Below, piece after piece: positions 1 through 10,353 of a DNA stretch of 64,000 nucleotides. The stretch is from Liopterus haemorrhoidalis. Taxonomy: Eukaryota; Arthropoda; Insecta; Coleoptera; Dytiscidae. The stretch covers positions 30,990,540 through 31,054,539 of the forward strand of contig OZ020618.1 of NCBI GenBank assembly GCA_963971575.1. Reading direction: 5' to 3'. The notes beneath the pieces are model-generated. The model did not search any database and was not told where the DNA came from. It was given only the letters and a program-made list of their open reading frames with translations. Made by a program: the position numbers and the translations under genes. Numbering within the stretch: position 1 is the stretch's first letter; every line of letters starts with the position of its first letter.

Positions 1-3000
1 CAATCCCATAGTGACCAGCTGTCGGCGAATCATGGTAGTCGTACAGGATTTTTGGTAATAAGTTTTTCGGCGCGACAAGGGCGGCTTCCTCTTCCTCCTC
101 GCCATCTGGTGGGTAGCGGTATAGGACTCCACTAAACATGACGTAGCCGCGTTCTGTCCAGCGCGAAACATCTACGGGGTCATCGTTTGACTCAAATGCT
201 CTAATGATTGTTTTGAGATCTGGATCTGCTAATTGCTGATGACGCAATTCACTTGCAGCTGCGGTGGGCAAGTCCACCGTCACTGTACTTACATCTTCAC
301 CAGGCGGTCGAGACAAGGTGTCGGCGACTGTGTTGCTGCGTCCTGTGGTGTAGTCAATATTCAGGTCGTATGATTGTAGCTGAAGGGCCCATCGTGCAAG
401 TCGGCCACTTGGCGACCTCAAGGACATTAGCCACTTCAACGGCTGATGGTCTGAAATGACGGTTACCTTGGTTCCGTCTAAATAACCACGGAATCGGTCC
501 ATTGCCCACAACACCGCGAGGGCTTCACGCTCGGTGGTGCTATAATTTCTCTCCGATGGCGTCAAAAGGCGACTGGCGTATTCCACGGGAAGTTGTTCCG
601 GGCTCTCCCCCTGCATTAAAACTGCCCCAAGAGCATAACCGCTGGCATCAGTCCTCAATATATAAGGTGAGTCTGGGTCAGCCTGTTGAAGAATCGGTGC
701 AGTTGTTAACAGCCTCTTGAGTGTAACAAAAGCTTTGTCCTGCTCTGGTCCCCAGTGCCATTGCACGCCCTTTTTAGTGAGATCACTGAGTGGACGAGCA
801 ATACTGGAGTAGTCAGGCACGAACCTTCTAAACCACGATCCTGTTTGAAGGAATGTAATCACTTCCTTGGTATTGCGCGGGTTTTTCATCTCAGCGATGG
901 CAGAGATTTTCTGCGGATCAGGCCTTATGCCGTCTTTTGAAATGAGATGACCAAGGTACTTCACTTCTGGCAACATAAAATTGCATTTTTGGCGATTGGC
1001 GCGCAGCTTAAACTGATTTAAGCGCGTAAAGACCAATCGTAGATCATGAAGGTGTTCCTCGAAACTTGATGATAAGACGATTAAATCGTCGAGGTAGGCC
1101 AGGACAAAAATACCTTTCAGTCCTGATCGAAATCTATCCATCAATCGTTGAAATGTGCTTGGAGCGTTTCGTAATCCAAACGGCATTCTCTTAAAGCGGA
1201 AGTTCCCCAAGGGACACGTGAAGGCAGTCTTGTCTCTATCCTCTGATTTTACTGGGACTTGCCAGTATCCTGATTTTAAGTCAATAGTGCTCATATATTG
1301 GCACTTCTTGGTTGCGTGTAGCAGCTCGTCGATACGCGGAAGGGGATATTGATCCGGTACAGTTACAGAATTAAGGCGTCGGTAATCCACGCAAAGTCGC
1401 ATAGTTCCATCCTTTTTAGGAACGAGAACTACTGGCGCGGCGTACGGAGATTCGCACTCTTCTATAACGTCCGTAGCGAGCATCTTTTCCAATTCTTGCT
1501 TAAAAATATCTTTTCTTGCCGGGGATAACCTGTAAGGTGGCACAGCGATTGGCGTATCATCCGTAACTTTGATTTGGTGTTCCGCAAACGGTGTTGGCTC
1601 TACACTTGGGGAGAAAACATCCCTAAACTCTACAAGCAACGCTTCGAAACGTTGTCGTTGCTCCTCATCGGAGTCTTCGTCTTCTTCTTGGCCTGAAACT
1701 TCTGTAACGTCGTTTGGCGGAAGAATTGGTAAGTTCGGTTCCTCGGCGAATTGGTGCGTCGTGTCCGGTTCATCGGCGAAATACCAAACTTGGGCGGAAA
1801 CGTCCAATACGATGCCAGCCGTCTTAATAAAATCAACACCGAGCAGCATTCTACTATTAATGTGGTTCGGTACTGCAATGAGTGTCGTAGAAATGATTCT
1901 ATTGTGCACCGTGATTTGCACATCAAAATTTCTTATAATTACTCGCTGCACTTCTCCATCAGCCAGCCTAAGGTCTACTTCGTCCGTCGAATACGCGTGT
2001 CCTCTATCAAGCAGGATTTTGTGAAGTCGCGCACCCGCAAAACTACGTTTGGCACCAGTATCTAGGCAGGCTATGCCATTTAGCCCGAATAGTTGCACAT
2101 GCACCATTGGCCTATTCGCGTTAGTATCAGTAGGACATTGCACAGTGAAGAACTCTAGGGATTCATGTACAGGAAGTGAGGAGTTGGCTTTAGTAGGGTT
2201 ACAAGTTGGGCAATTACTACGCACATACCCCGGTTGTTGGCAACCGTAACATTGAAGTTGTTTCTTACCCGCTCCTACAGGTGGTGGTGGCGTCTTCACG
2301 GCTGGTGTGTGGTCTCTGCGAGCCTTCTTCCTGCAGTCGGCTTCCATGTGACCGAAGGACTTGCAGTAATTGCATTTGGGACGAGTCTTCTTTTCTGCTC
2401 TTTCTGGAGAAGTCGTCTTGGTGGATTTCGGAAACGTTGTCTTCGCTGCATACTCTCGCTGGGATGCTTCGATATCTCGCGTTTTTGTTAACAGCGCTTG
2501 GAAGCTGTCGAAGTCTGCGCGCGTGATGCGTTTTCGAATATCATTACGCAGCAGTCCGTACAACATGTCCAGCTGCATGCGTTCCGGAACCGGATATGGC
2601 AGTTGAGCCACTAATGAGCGCACGTTGCACACGAATATTTCCGTGGTTTCGTCCGTGTATTGCTCGCGAGAAAACAGTTCTCGAAAAATCTGCGATGGTG
2701 GTAGCTGGCGGGAGTAGGCATTTCGTAGCGCTTCGAGGGCACCGTTCCAGTCTAACACTGTGTTTTTTACTCCTCTCCACCACGTTGAAGCGATCCCCTC
2801 AAGGAGAACGGGCAAGCCACGGAGGGCGTTGCAATCACTCACATTGTTACAGTCTTTAAATATCGCAATGGTGTCGATGAACGCTTCCACGTCGGAATCG
2901 ACCGAACCATTGAAACGCGCAGTACATTTCGTGAAATTACCGGAACGTGGCGCGACAGGCGGCGGGCTAACACTCCCGCGCGAACTGCGGTCACTCGCGG

Positions 3001-3103
3001 CGCTCCCAATACTGGCGAGAAGTTCGCGAAATTGCACATCCGTTAGAACAATATTTGTTGATGAGTCTGTTGACGTACTCGGTTTTTCTACTTTGGGCGG
3101 CAT
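1..3103 (-). CDS. Ty3/gypsy gag-pol polyprotein, 3' part outside window
   Basis: Read on the minus strand from ATG at 3103, one frame stays open to the window edge, about 1,030 residues. In order: a gag-like region; a CCHC knuckle (CNYCKSFGHMEADC, near residue 243); a second knuckle near residue 285 with Tyr in place of His (CYGCQQPGYVRSNC); aspartic protease DTGA (codon at 2062); reverse transcriptase with YLDD (codon at 1096); RNase H with TDAS (codon at 649) and SDHQPL; then the start of the integrase HHCC region (HDSPTAGHYG) at the edge. This order is that of Ty3/gypsy elements. All checked motifs share one frame, so gag and pol are fused without a frameshift. The 5' LTR and primer site lie directly upstream. 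The codons after position 1, including the catalytic integrase, are missing. I checked frame at the motifs rather than at every codon, so a rare internal stop is not excluded. Confidence 0.9.
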   Translation of the reverse strand, partial: MPPKVEKPSTSTDSSTNIVLTDVQFRELLASIGSAASDRSSRGSVSPPPVAPRSGNFTKCTARFNGSVDSDVEAFIDTIAIFKDCNNVSDCNALRGLPVLLEGIASTWWRGVKNTVLDWNGALEALRNAYSRQLPPSQIFRELFSREQYTDETTEIFVCNVRSLVAQLPYPVPERMQLDMLYGLLRNDIRKRITRADFDSFQALLTKTRDIEASQREYAAKTTFPKSTKTTSPERAEKKTRPKCNYCKSFGHMEADCRKKARRDHTPAVKTPPPPVGAGKKQLQCYGCQQPGYVRSNCPTCNPTKANSSLPVHESLEFFTVQCPTDTNANRPMVHVQLFGLNGIACLDTGAKRSFAGARLHKILLDRGHAYSTDEVDLRLADGEVQRVIIRNFDVQITVHNRIISTTLIAVPNHINSRMLLGVDFIKTAGIVLDVSAQVWYFADEPDTTHQFAEEPNLPILPPNDVTEVSGQEEDEDSDEEQRQRFEALLVEFRDVFSPSVEPTPFAEHQIKVTDDTPIAVPPYRLSPARKDIFKQELEKMLATDVIEECESPYAAPVVLVPKKDGTMRLCVDYRRLNSVTVPDQYPLPRIDELLHATKKCQYMSTIDLKSGYWQVPVKSEDRDKTAFTCPLGNFRFKRMPFGLRNAPSTFQRLMDRFRSGLKGIFVLAYLDDLIVLSSSFEEHLHDLRLVFTRLNQFKLRANRQKCNFMLPEVKYLGHLISKDGIRPDPQKISAIAEMKNPRNTKEVITFLQTGSWFRRFVPDYSSIARPLSDLTKKGVQWHWGPEQDKAFVTLKRLLTTAPILQQADPDSPYILRTDASGYALGAVLMQGESPEQLPVEYASRLLTPSERNYSTTEREALAVLWAMDRFRGYLDGTKVTVISDHQPLKWLMSLRSPSGRLARWALQLQSYDLNIDYTTGRSNTVADTLSRPPGEDVSTVTVDLPTAAASELRHQQLADPDLKTIIRAFESNDDPVDVSRWTERGYVMFSGVLYRYPPDGEEEEEAALVAPKNLLPKILYDYHDSPTAGHYGI

Positions 3104-3364
3104 TTTACACAGATAGCGCACTCAAAAGAGATGAAAATGTTTTTAAAGAAATAGTTTATTGCGCAAAAGTGAAAAAATGGCGCGAAATGTCAATACAGCG
3201 GAAAGTTAGTAGAAAACGCACTAAACTTTCTTCCACTCCGCGAAAAGTTTGTAAACTATACACAGTTTACGCAAAATCTGTTCAATTTTCACTTTTGTTT
3301 AGTTCACTCTGTCACTAACTTCACTAAATCAACGAACAAAACACTTTTAATAATAAGTTAACGG

Positions 3365-3382
3365 CTTCTTAGTTGGGCGCCA
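3365..3382 (-). promoter_or_regulatory. Primer binding site of gypsy element
   Basis: On the minus strand TGGCGCCCAACTAAGAAG begins 3 nt inside the LTR end. It starts with TGG, as a site pairing with a tRNA 3' CCA end must. The first 11 bases resemble lysine-tRNA primer sites known from retroelements; the rest does not, so the tRNA identity is open. Confidence 0.6.
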
Positions 3383-3385
3383 TTT

Positions 3386-3707
3386 TGTAAGCATTTATTT
3401 AAAGGTAAACACTATATTTTATTGTAAATTACAAAATTACATGATTAAATGAGTTCGAAACGTTAACAAATATATTTAAGCTATTGAATCTACTGAATTT
3501 AGAAAGTTATGACTATTGTGATATAAAATAAACTAAATAACATTGGTTTCTTTGTCTGAAAACACGAGCACTAAACACAGTAATGGCGTAACATTACTTA
3601 ACTTTTTGACTAGCGTCTGTACAACCCTCTTAGTAACAAGAAGGGTGGTCGCGCACAACCCTCGCGCACTTCGCACTCACGTGACCGTCCAGTGGCGTCT
3701 CGTTACA
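3386..3707 (-). repeat. 5' LTR of gypsy element (about 322 bp)
   Basis: In the element's direction the segment begins TGTAACGAGACG at 3707 and ends GCTTACA at 3386, giving TGTAA...TTACA inverted termini. The primer site follows immediately and gag-pol starts 283 nt further on. The partner LTR is outside the window, so neither the second boundary nor the target-site duplication can be verified. Confidence 0.7.
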
Positions 3708-3839
3708 ATAGTACTATTTAAATTTTCTAAAACAAACCGGAAGTACAGGATATCAAGGACAACTTTGTTTTTTTTTTTTAAGGGAACATATTTCGTATTG
3801 GGTATCTTTGGACAGAGTTATTGAATAAAAACAACTTTT

Positions 3840-4425
3840 ACTTTAATATTTTTTTAATAACTTTTACGGTTTACGAAAGTGTCTATAACGACTTAAAAGT
3901 AAAGAATTTTTATTTATGTGTTTAAAGTGCATTCCATTTTGATTTAAATACTTTCACATCCTTATTCTACAGCGGTGTTTCCCAACGTGGGTTCCATGCC
4001 CCACATGGTGGCAATTTGATTGTTCAGGGGGGCAATTTAAAAATGAGCTCGTCTAGATTTTAAAAACCAATAAGGGAATAATTCAATTTTTAAATATAAA
4101 AAAAAGTATATGTTACATACGGGGACATCAAAATTTTAGAAAGACTTAGGTGGGCATGATAAAAAAAGGTTGGGAAACACTGCTCTATAGCTATCTGTAG
4201 CTCGGAACATACTAAAAATAAAAATATTTGAGTACTTGAAATATTTTTATTTTGATAATGCTCCAAGCTACAGATAGCTCAAGAGTAAGGATACAAAAGT
4301 GTTAAGTTAAAATGGAAGGCACTTTGAATACTTCTAAATAGAAATAGTTTACGTTCAAGTCGTTATAAAGAAGACAAGTTTTCGTATATAGGAAAAGATT
4401 TAAAAAATATATTTAAAAAAAGAAA
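3840..4425. repeat. Foldback (long inverted repeat) element
   Basis: Sequence from about 3840 to 3964 is matched, with scattered differences, by the reverse complement of about 4282-4425 (for example TAACGACTT at 3888 against AAGTCGTTA at 4362). The inner part 4189-4281 is itself a hairpin with arms containing AGCTATCTGTAGCT and AGCTACAGATAGCT. No coding potential. A 210-bp MITE interrupts the left arm. Confidence 0.6.
3973..4182. mobile_element. hAT-type MITE, 210 bp
   Basis: Ends are CGGTGTTTCCCAAC and the complement of CAGTGTTTCCCAAC, the CAGnGnTnCCCAA type typical of many hAT elements. Flanks TTCTACAG (3965-3972) and CTCTATAG (4183-4190) agree at 6 of 8 positions and have the length of a hAT target duplication. 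The interior is non-coding and AT-rich. It splits one arm of the foldback repeat, so it is the younger insertion. Confidence 0.65.
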
Positions 4426-5040
4426 AAAATGGTTTCTTTAAAGTCTTGAAATATGAAATTACTTAATTAAAATCCTATGAAAATAAAATTTTAGCTTTGC
4501 GCATAAATTTATTTATTTAGAAATCTTAATTTTATTAATTATGTGTCCTTTTTTTCGTGTCAGCACTCGTTGTGCCAGTTACAAAAGTTCTTAGTGTACA
4601 TTTAATAACAAACTACAAACTAGATTTTATGCTTTTTAATAATAATAGTATGTTAATAATTATTATAACAGTGCTATTTTCTGTTTATTAGTTTTATTAA
4701 TTCTGTAGTGAATTATTTTTGGCCAGTTGGAACATTCAAGTTCTAAACTATTAACAAAGTCGAACTTGTTGGCTGAACGGTTACAGTGGGTGATCTTCAA
4801 GCCAACAAAGCAACAAACTTGGGTTCGAAACTACACAGCGGCAAATAAAATTTTATTAATTTTATTTTTAATTATTAGCTTTAAAAAAAAGAGGAGAATT
4901 AAAAACTTGTGTTGAATTATTTTATTTTATTTATTTACTTAAATTTTTAAAAGTACATTTAAATATTTGAGATGATATAACATAATTATTATTATACCAC
5001 TAAGTTATTACCCGTCAACAATGACGGATTAATAATATAA
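4426..5040. other. AT-rich spacer, nothing recognised
   Basis: Strongly AT-rich sequence with short homopolymer runs. I see no coding region, terminal repeat or tandem structure that I can assign. Confidence 0.5.
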
Positions 5041-5059
5041 AAATTTCAATTGTTTGTAT

Positions 5060-5215
5060 CGAATCACGGGACAGGATATCACCAGTTAGCCAATCACGGT
5101 AGAGGGTGTCACCTGTCAGCCAATCAAGAGATAGGGTGTTCCCAGCTAGCCAATCACGAGAACCTTATGAAAAATTGACGTCACAATGTTACCGACACTA
5201 CATACAGACACTTGC
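5060..5215. repeat. GCCAATCA-type short repeats and left direct repeat
   Basis: Three or four imperfect units of about 34 bp carry AGCCAATCACG or AGCCAATCAAG (5095-5160). The stretch from about 5148 (GCCAATCACGAGAAC) to ACAGACACTTGCT at 5214 recurs at 5826-5895, so the tandem array between them is bracketed by direct repeats. Confidence 0.6.
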
Positions 5216-5234
5216 TATTTATATACATATGCTT

Positions 5235-5790
5235 GATTCTCAGAAAATAAATCTGCAAAATATTGTTCATATCGGTCAAAAAATATAGCAGTGTCTAGAT
5301 TTTTTTGTTAATGCCTACTAAACCCTAGACATTTCTGTATGTAATTATATTTGTAGATTCTTAGAGAATAAATCTGCAAAATATTATTCATATCGGTTAA
5401 AGGATATAGCAGTGTCTAGAGTGTTTTGTTAATGCCTACGAAACCCTAGACATTTCTTTATGTGATTATATTCGTAGATTCTTAGAGAATAAATCTGCAA
5501 AATATTGTTCATATCGGTCAAAAGATATAGCAGTGTCTAGAGTTTCTTGTTTATGCCTACGAAACCTTAGATATTTCTGTATGCAATTATATTTATAGAT
5601 TCTTAGAGAATAAATCTGCAAAATATTGTTCATATTGGTCAAAAAATATAGCAGTGTCTAGAGTTTTTTTATTTTTCGTACCGGTCAAAGCATATAGGAG
5701 TGTCTAGAGTTACTTGTTTATGCCAACGAAATCCTATACATTTCTATATGTAATTATATTCGTAGATTCTTAGAGAATAAATCTGCAAAA
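5235..5790. repeat. 121-bp tandem repeat array
   Basis: Units begin with GATTCTTAGAGAATAAATC at 5235, 5356, 5477 and 5598, an exact 121-bp step each time, and a fifth begins at 5765 after an internal partial duplication. Each unit also holds ATATAGCAGTGTCTAGA. AT-rich and without a conserved reading frame, it looks like a minisatellite inside a larger non-autonomous element. Confidence 0.8.
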
Positions 5791-5825
5791 TACCTGTCAA
5801 TCAAGAGACAGGGTGTCCCCAGTTA

Positions 5826-5895
5826 GCCAACCACGAGAACGTTAGGAAAAATTGACGTCACAATGTTACCCAGACGACATACAGACACTTGCTAA
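5826..5895. repeat. Right direct repeat bracketing the 121-bp array
   Basis: GCCAACCACGAGAACGTTAG followed by AAAATTGACGTCACAATGTT and ending ACAGACACTTGCT matches 5148-5215 with few changes. It abuts the LINE remnant that follows. Confidence 0.65.
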
Positions 5896-5916
5896 AATTA
5901 TATATGTACAATCTTA

Positions 5917-6430
5917 TAATGGCCGGGGAAGACAGAGAGATAGTGAGGCATGTGACTTCTGCAAGGCTGGTGTCAGGTCAGGAACTATCCACGCAAGATG
6001 TTTAGAAAGGTATTCTGTTCCGCTGGGACATAAAGTTGTTCGAAATAACTGGAAATGCTCATTGTGCCGTGTTATTCAAGAATCTACTAGAGAACTGGAC
6101 TGTACTTTGAGCCAAATCTCAAGGGAAACTGCAAAACCTCTTTCCCTGAATCAGGTATAACATCTGAACAACTGACATGCCAATATTTACAGCAGGAGAT
6201 CGATTTACTTTGTAAAATAAATCAAAACAAAGATGAAATTATTATTTTGCAAAAGTCAAGGTTAGCTGAGTTAGAATCGAAGGGGCATATGAAAATAAAT
6301 GAAAATATAAACATGGATAAGTCTCATCGGGGTCCATCCTTACCAACTACTTCATATATCGGTCATACTATTTCTTATATTATAGTAAAGCCGTTAAATC
6401 ACACCCAGCGCTTATTCTAAAACAAAAAAA
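5917..6430 (+). pseudogene. CR1/Jockey-group LINE, ORF1 N-terminal part
   Basis: The frame covering 5940-6160 encodes a PHD-like zinc finger: CDFCKAG, HARCLERY and WKCSLC supply the Cys/His pattern. Coding continues in a shifted frame with a polar, coiled-coil-like stretch (about 6165-6320) and ends near ALILKQKN at about 6425, where a 1-kb repeat is inserted. PHD-type ORF1 proteins are known from CR1/Jockey-group LINEs and are thought to bind element RNA. ORF1 resumes at 7492. At least one frameshift makes this copy inactive. I take ATG 5919 as a possible original start, but it lies in another frame. Confidence 0.6.
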
Positions 6431-7405
6431 TTGATGTGAAGTGTAAATTTTCACACATTTCAGGGTTTCGCAGGTATTTATTAACTGTGTGATGATTATT
6501 TGGGATGCCAAAACAAATTTTATGTCAAAATATTTTTTTATGAATTTTAATTCGAATGCCTAATACCATTATTTAAGTTTCTAAATATCTGCAGTATTTT
6601 TTTTATATAGCAATGTTCATTAAGATTTTGAAAATTGCGCCTATGGCTTCCATTGGTTGCTTAAATCATAAGCCTCGCCCTCTGATACCTTCAAATATAG
6701 AATTAAATTATAATTTCAACACTTCCCACTGGCTATTAAATTTACACTTTTAAAAATTAAATGCAACATTTACCAAAATATAACTAGAATTTTGACAAAA
6801 TAATTTAAACAAAATAAAAATGCAAAAAAAAAACTGAAAAAATAATAATTGACGGGATTCGAACATAGTTTCTTACAGTAGTTTCAACACACCAAGCGAG
6901 AACGCTACCACTGTGCTATACAGGATCACTCGTTTACTATGTTAAATAACGGATTAAATATATTACATATTTTAATTAAAAACACAAAAAATGCGTTATT
7001 TTCCGAAAACATAATCTGATCAAAATTTCCTGTTGTACTATTCCGGTTCACACTAATGTACATTACTGAGAATTTTTTCTGATTTTTAGTTTAAACCATC
7101 TGGGCTACAGGGTGTGGGACAAAATTTTTTTTGCACAATTTTGGCAAATATCGCCTCAAAATTATTTATTTTGCAAAAATAAAATTTTGATCGTTAATCC
7201 ACGTACCAAGGGCTTTCATTTGATACCCTACACAGAATTGTAAAAAAATATTTTTTTTTTCGATGAGCATATATTTGTTTATATTTTTAGGGGGATATGT
7301 TTTTTAGATGTTTTAGTATTTTTCTTATGTGCGGGTCAAAGAGTTGTATAAGCATGCCAAATTTCAACTCTCTAGGTTTAGCCGTTTGGCTACAATTTTT
7401 ACCGA

Positions 7406-7439
<34 letters not shown>

Positions 7440-7491
7440 GACAAAATGACGGCATAAGGGTTTTTTGGTCATACCTACAAAACCCTAAAAA
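6431..7491. mobile_element. tRNA-like-core repeat, copy A
   Basis: One end reads TTGATGTGAAGTGTAAATTT then CAGGGTTTCGCAGG; the other ends CCTACAAAACCCTAAAAA, an imperfect inverted match to the CAGGGTTTTGCAGG part. It interrupts LINE ORF1. In the middle (6850-6925, minus strand) is a tRNA-like segment with A-box-like TAGCACAGTGGTAG and B-box-like GTTCGAATCC. A (GACA)n run lies at 7406-7438. No coding. Related copies lie at 26146, 31137, 32634 and 34131. The class is unclear: a SINE-like Pol III core inside a longer non-autonomous element. Confidence 0.7.
6850..6925 (-). other. tRNA-like core (A box and B box) of copy A
   Basis: The B-box-like GTTCGAATCC is complementary to 6854-6864 and the A-box-like segment to 6905-6918. 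The two boxes are spaced as in a tRNA. There is no credible acceptor stem, so I call a Pol III promoter-like core, not a tRNA gene. Confidence 0.5.
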
Positions 7492-8215
7492 TGGAGCTAA
7501 AGTGATATTAAAAACTCAGTACAGCCATCTCAATTGGGGTTACATATATATAATATGAAAAAACAAAACAGTGGCCGTGTAATCATACAGTGTGAAAACG
7601 AAGACACTGTCAAGAAATTACGCAGAAAACTTGATTCCATAGGTGATTCTGGTTATGACATTGTTATGCCATCAAAACTGAAATCTAAAATTATCATATT
7701 TGGTGTTGAAAACGAAGATATGGCTGTTGAAGAAAAACATTTCATCAATGAATTCTTTGAACGCAATTCATTAAAAGGATCAGCCAATGAGCGTAAAATA
7801 CTGATAAAAATAAATTATAAGTATCAGTCTAGTGTGATTATTTAAGTGATTCCATCCGTCTGAAATGATCTGGTTACTAAAGGACATGTTTATGTGGGAT
7901 GCAGAAAATGTAATGTTAGCGACTCATTTCACGTTAAGAGGTGTTTTAATTGCCAATGTTTTAGACATATTGCAGTTAACTGTAAACAATCCAAGCTTTA
8001 TTGTTCAAACTGTGCGGAACAACATATATTTAAAGAATGTAAATCCAGCTCGACTAAATGAATAAATTGTATAAATTTCGAAATTGTAAAATAAGAAGCA
8101 ATAAGAAACACAATTATGATACATCGCACTCTTCACGTAACATGAATTGTCCATGTTTCAGCAATGTTTTGCAATTTGTAAAATCGCGCACTCAAACACA
8201 GGATATTAAATAGCG
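7492..8215 (+). pseudogene. CR1/Jockey-group LINE, ORF1 C-terminal part
   Basis: The reading resumes after copy A with SDIKNSVQPSQLG and an RRM-like central region (GRVIIQCENEDTVKKL, residues from about 7574). It then shifts frame after 7845 into zinc-knuckle sequence: CFNCQCFRHIAVNC and CSNCAEQHIFKEC (about 7945-8045). Gag-like CCHC knuckles at the end of ORF1 are usual in this LINE group and bind nucleic acid. The last recognisable coding is about NCPCF near 8150. At least one frameshift and several stops make it a remnant. It is colinear with the endonuclease after 9460, with a Harbinger copy between. Confidence 0.6.
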
Positions 8216-8329
8216 ATTACAGTTACCTACGAAACATTCATCTACGGTTAATCTGAGTAATCAAGTTTCAGCACAGAGCTCAACATTTACTTATTCTAAT
8301 AATTTAACAATATTTTCGCTAAAAATTCA

Positions 8330-9456
8330 GGGCCATGTTCATAATGTTTTACTAAATCTTAGTAGCACTACTAAGACAAGTATACTAAGCGTTACTAAAA
8401 ATGGGTGTTCATAATACAGAATTATTGTTAGTAGTGCTTAGTAAATTGTAATTTAGTAGTACAGATTTAGAAGTGCGGAGAGGCTGTATTAAATACATTA
8501 AAATAGCAATTGTGTTCATAATACTGATTGACTTTAATCATGTATATGAGAGATTTGCGTGATGTTCGTGAAATTCATGAATTATGGGCACAATTGCCAA
8601 GAAAATTTTATAGTAAAAGAAAAAATGTATTGGAAATATTAAGTGAAGAAGATTTCAAAAAAATATATAGATTTTCAAAAGACAGAGTTCGAACATTAAT
8701 TGAAATCTTACATGACGATATAAAACCGGTATCTTCAAAAGGTGGAAGTATTTCTACTGAACTCCAAATATGTATTGCTTTACGTTATTTTGCGAAAGGT
8801 TCATATCAACAAGATATAGGTAAGTAGTTAATAACATGAATAATTAGTTACCATTATGTTTTATTTAGAATTCTTTTAACATAACAATGCTTATTGTAGC
8901 TGATTTACATGGATTCAGCAGACCAACTGTCTCGCGAATTATAAAACGTGTTAGTTTTGCCTTAGCCAGAAAACGATCACAATTTATATTATTTCCTGCA
9001 GAACTAGGAAAATTTTATGACATTACTCAAATGCCTAATATAGTTGGTGCTATTGATAGGACGCACATAAAAATCAAAAACCCAGGTGGACCTTATCGTG
9101 ATGCATATGTATGTCGTAAAGGTTTCCATTCATTAAATGTGCAGGTAAATTTATTTCCAAAATGTATGACAATAAGATAATTTATTATATTTTTTCACAG
9201 GTTATTTGTGATGCAAATTGTAAAATAACCGATAATACAAGCTAGTAACACGCCTTCCATCTCTTTTAACATGTTGAACAGTGCATATGTCTATCTCCTT
9301 CTAATGCCAACAGCAACGTTGTCAAATTTACATCGATATTAGTTAAAATATCTTAGTATTGTGATTATGAACACTACTAACGTTAGTATCGTACTTGCTT
9401 ATTTTAACAACTAACGCTTAATCGCAATATTTAGTAAAAGATTATGAACATGGCCC
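8330..9456 (+). mobile_element. PIF/Harbinger element, 1,127 bp, internally deleted
   Basis: Terminal inverted repeats GGGCCATGTTCATAAT are matched at both ends over about 28 bp, and both sides carry a 3-bp duplication TCA (8327-8329 and 9457-9459), as expected for PIF/Harbinger. The subterminal regions are rich in short ACTAA/TTAGT motifs. It carries the front part of a Harbinger nuclease gene with two apparent introns. It is inserted near the ORF2 start of the surrounding LINE. Confidence 0.85.
8528..9245 (+). pseudogene. Harbinger transposase (DDE nuclease), 3' half missing
   Basis: Exon 1 (from about 8528, ATG possible at 8540 or 8546) ends at 8819. An 80-nt intron GTAAGT...TTGTAG (8820-8899) leads into exon 2 (8900-9144), joining YQQDI to ADLHGFSRPTVSRI. 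A second short intron GTAAAT...TTTCACAG (9145-9200) precedes exon 3, which reads VICDANCKITD and stops at 9243-9245. The protein matches HARBI1-type nucleases: helix-turn-helix-like GFSRPTVSRI, then AIDRTHIKI with the first catalytic Asp. The second Asp and the Glu are lost with the deleted 3' part, so it cannot be an active enzyme. Confidence 0.75.
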
Positions 9457-9459
9457 TCA

Positions 9460-10338
9460 GTCTTTAAGATATAAAGTTGATCAATTATCGGTACTGCTAA
9501 AAAAATATCCATCAGATGTTATCTGTATATCTAAACTTTTAAATGTAGTGATGTTATTATTTTATGTAAAACTAACTTCTTAGTGTCTGAAATCCCAACA
9601 TTAAGTAAATATTGTGAAGAAAGGATATTTGAATGTTGTGGTATAAGAGACAATTTTCTCTCTCAAAAATATGTCATTGTATCTGTTTATCATTCACCAG
9701 GTAGTAACTTGAATAGCTACTTATATCATCTAGATGAATTATTAGCATTTATCTCTAATAATTATAAAAAATGTAAGCTTATCCTGTGTAGCGATTTTAA
9801 TGTTGATATGTTTAATGATGGGGCCCGCCAAAAATCCTTCTAAGATTTACTTTTAACCTACGGGTTATCGATATATGCTGATGGAGCCACCAAAGTTACT
9901 ATCAAAACAAAATCCCAGATTGATCTGCTTTTAACTGACCTACACTCTGATGTGTTCGATGTTATTACCCTCCAGTCAAGTTTTTTTGATCATTCACCAG
10001 TTTTAATGAAATGTCATATACAAGAACAAAAAATTGGCCACAGAGTATCTACTTTTAAAGATGTTTCACAGAATCCAATATTAATTATTTTAATTTTCTC
10101 CTTAGTCGTGAAGCAGTGGCACTAACTAAGAACTGGCCAAATTATTTCATATTTGGTTCTTTTTGTATTTCTTTCGTTAACTCTTTTAATACAGTTTTTC
10201 CAAATGTTCGTACTACTTCTTCAAATAGAACTTTCAAGCAAAGTTGGATATCTAGTCATATATTAAAAATTCAAAAAAAAGTTACTTTGTTGAATAAACT
10301 TTTTAAAGAAACTAATGATCACAGTATACAATCTATAT
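9460..10338 (+). pseudogene. CR1/Jockey-group LINE, ORF2 endonuclease domain
   Basis: Reading resumes from LINE sequence left of the Harbinger copy: LKIQ then SLRYKVDQLSVLLKKYPSDV, the usual start of an AP-type endonuclease. After a frameshift, 9583-9843 gives VSVYHSPGS and LILCSDFNVDMFND (the catalytic Asp/Asn region). Further on QIDLLLTD and FFDHSPVL (the SDH-like end) are in the same frame beyond a TAA at 9841-9843. The domain nicks target DNA for target-primed reverse transcription. Multiple stops and shifts mark it as dead. The RT follows at 14221 after a Helitron-like insertion. Confidence 0.7.
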
Positions 10339-10353
10339 TTATAAAAGGCAATG

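Noticed and set aside
6850..6925. tRNA gene
   Set aside because: A and B boxes are present but the acceptor stem does not pair, and the segment sits inside a dispersed repeat.
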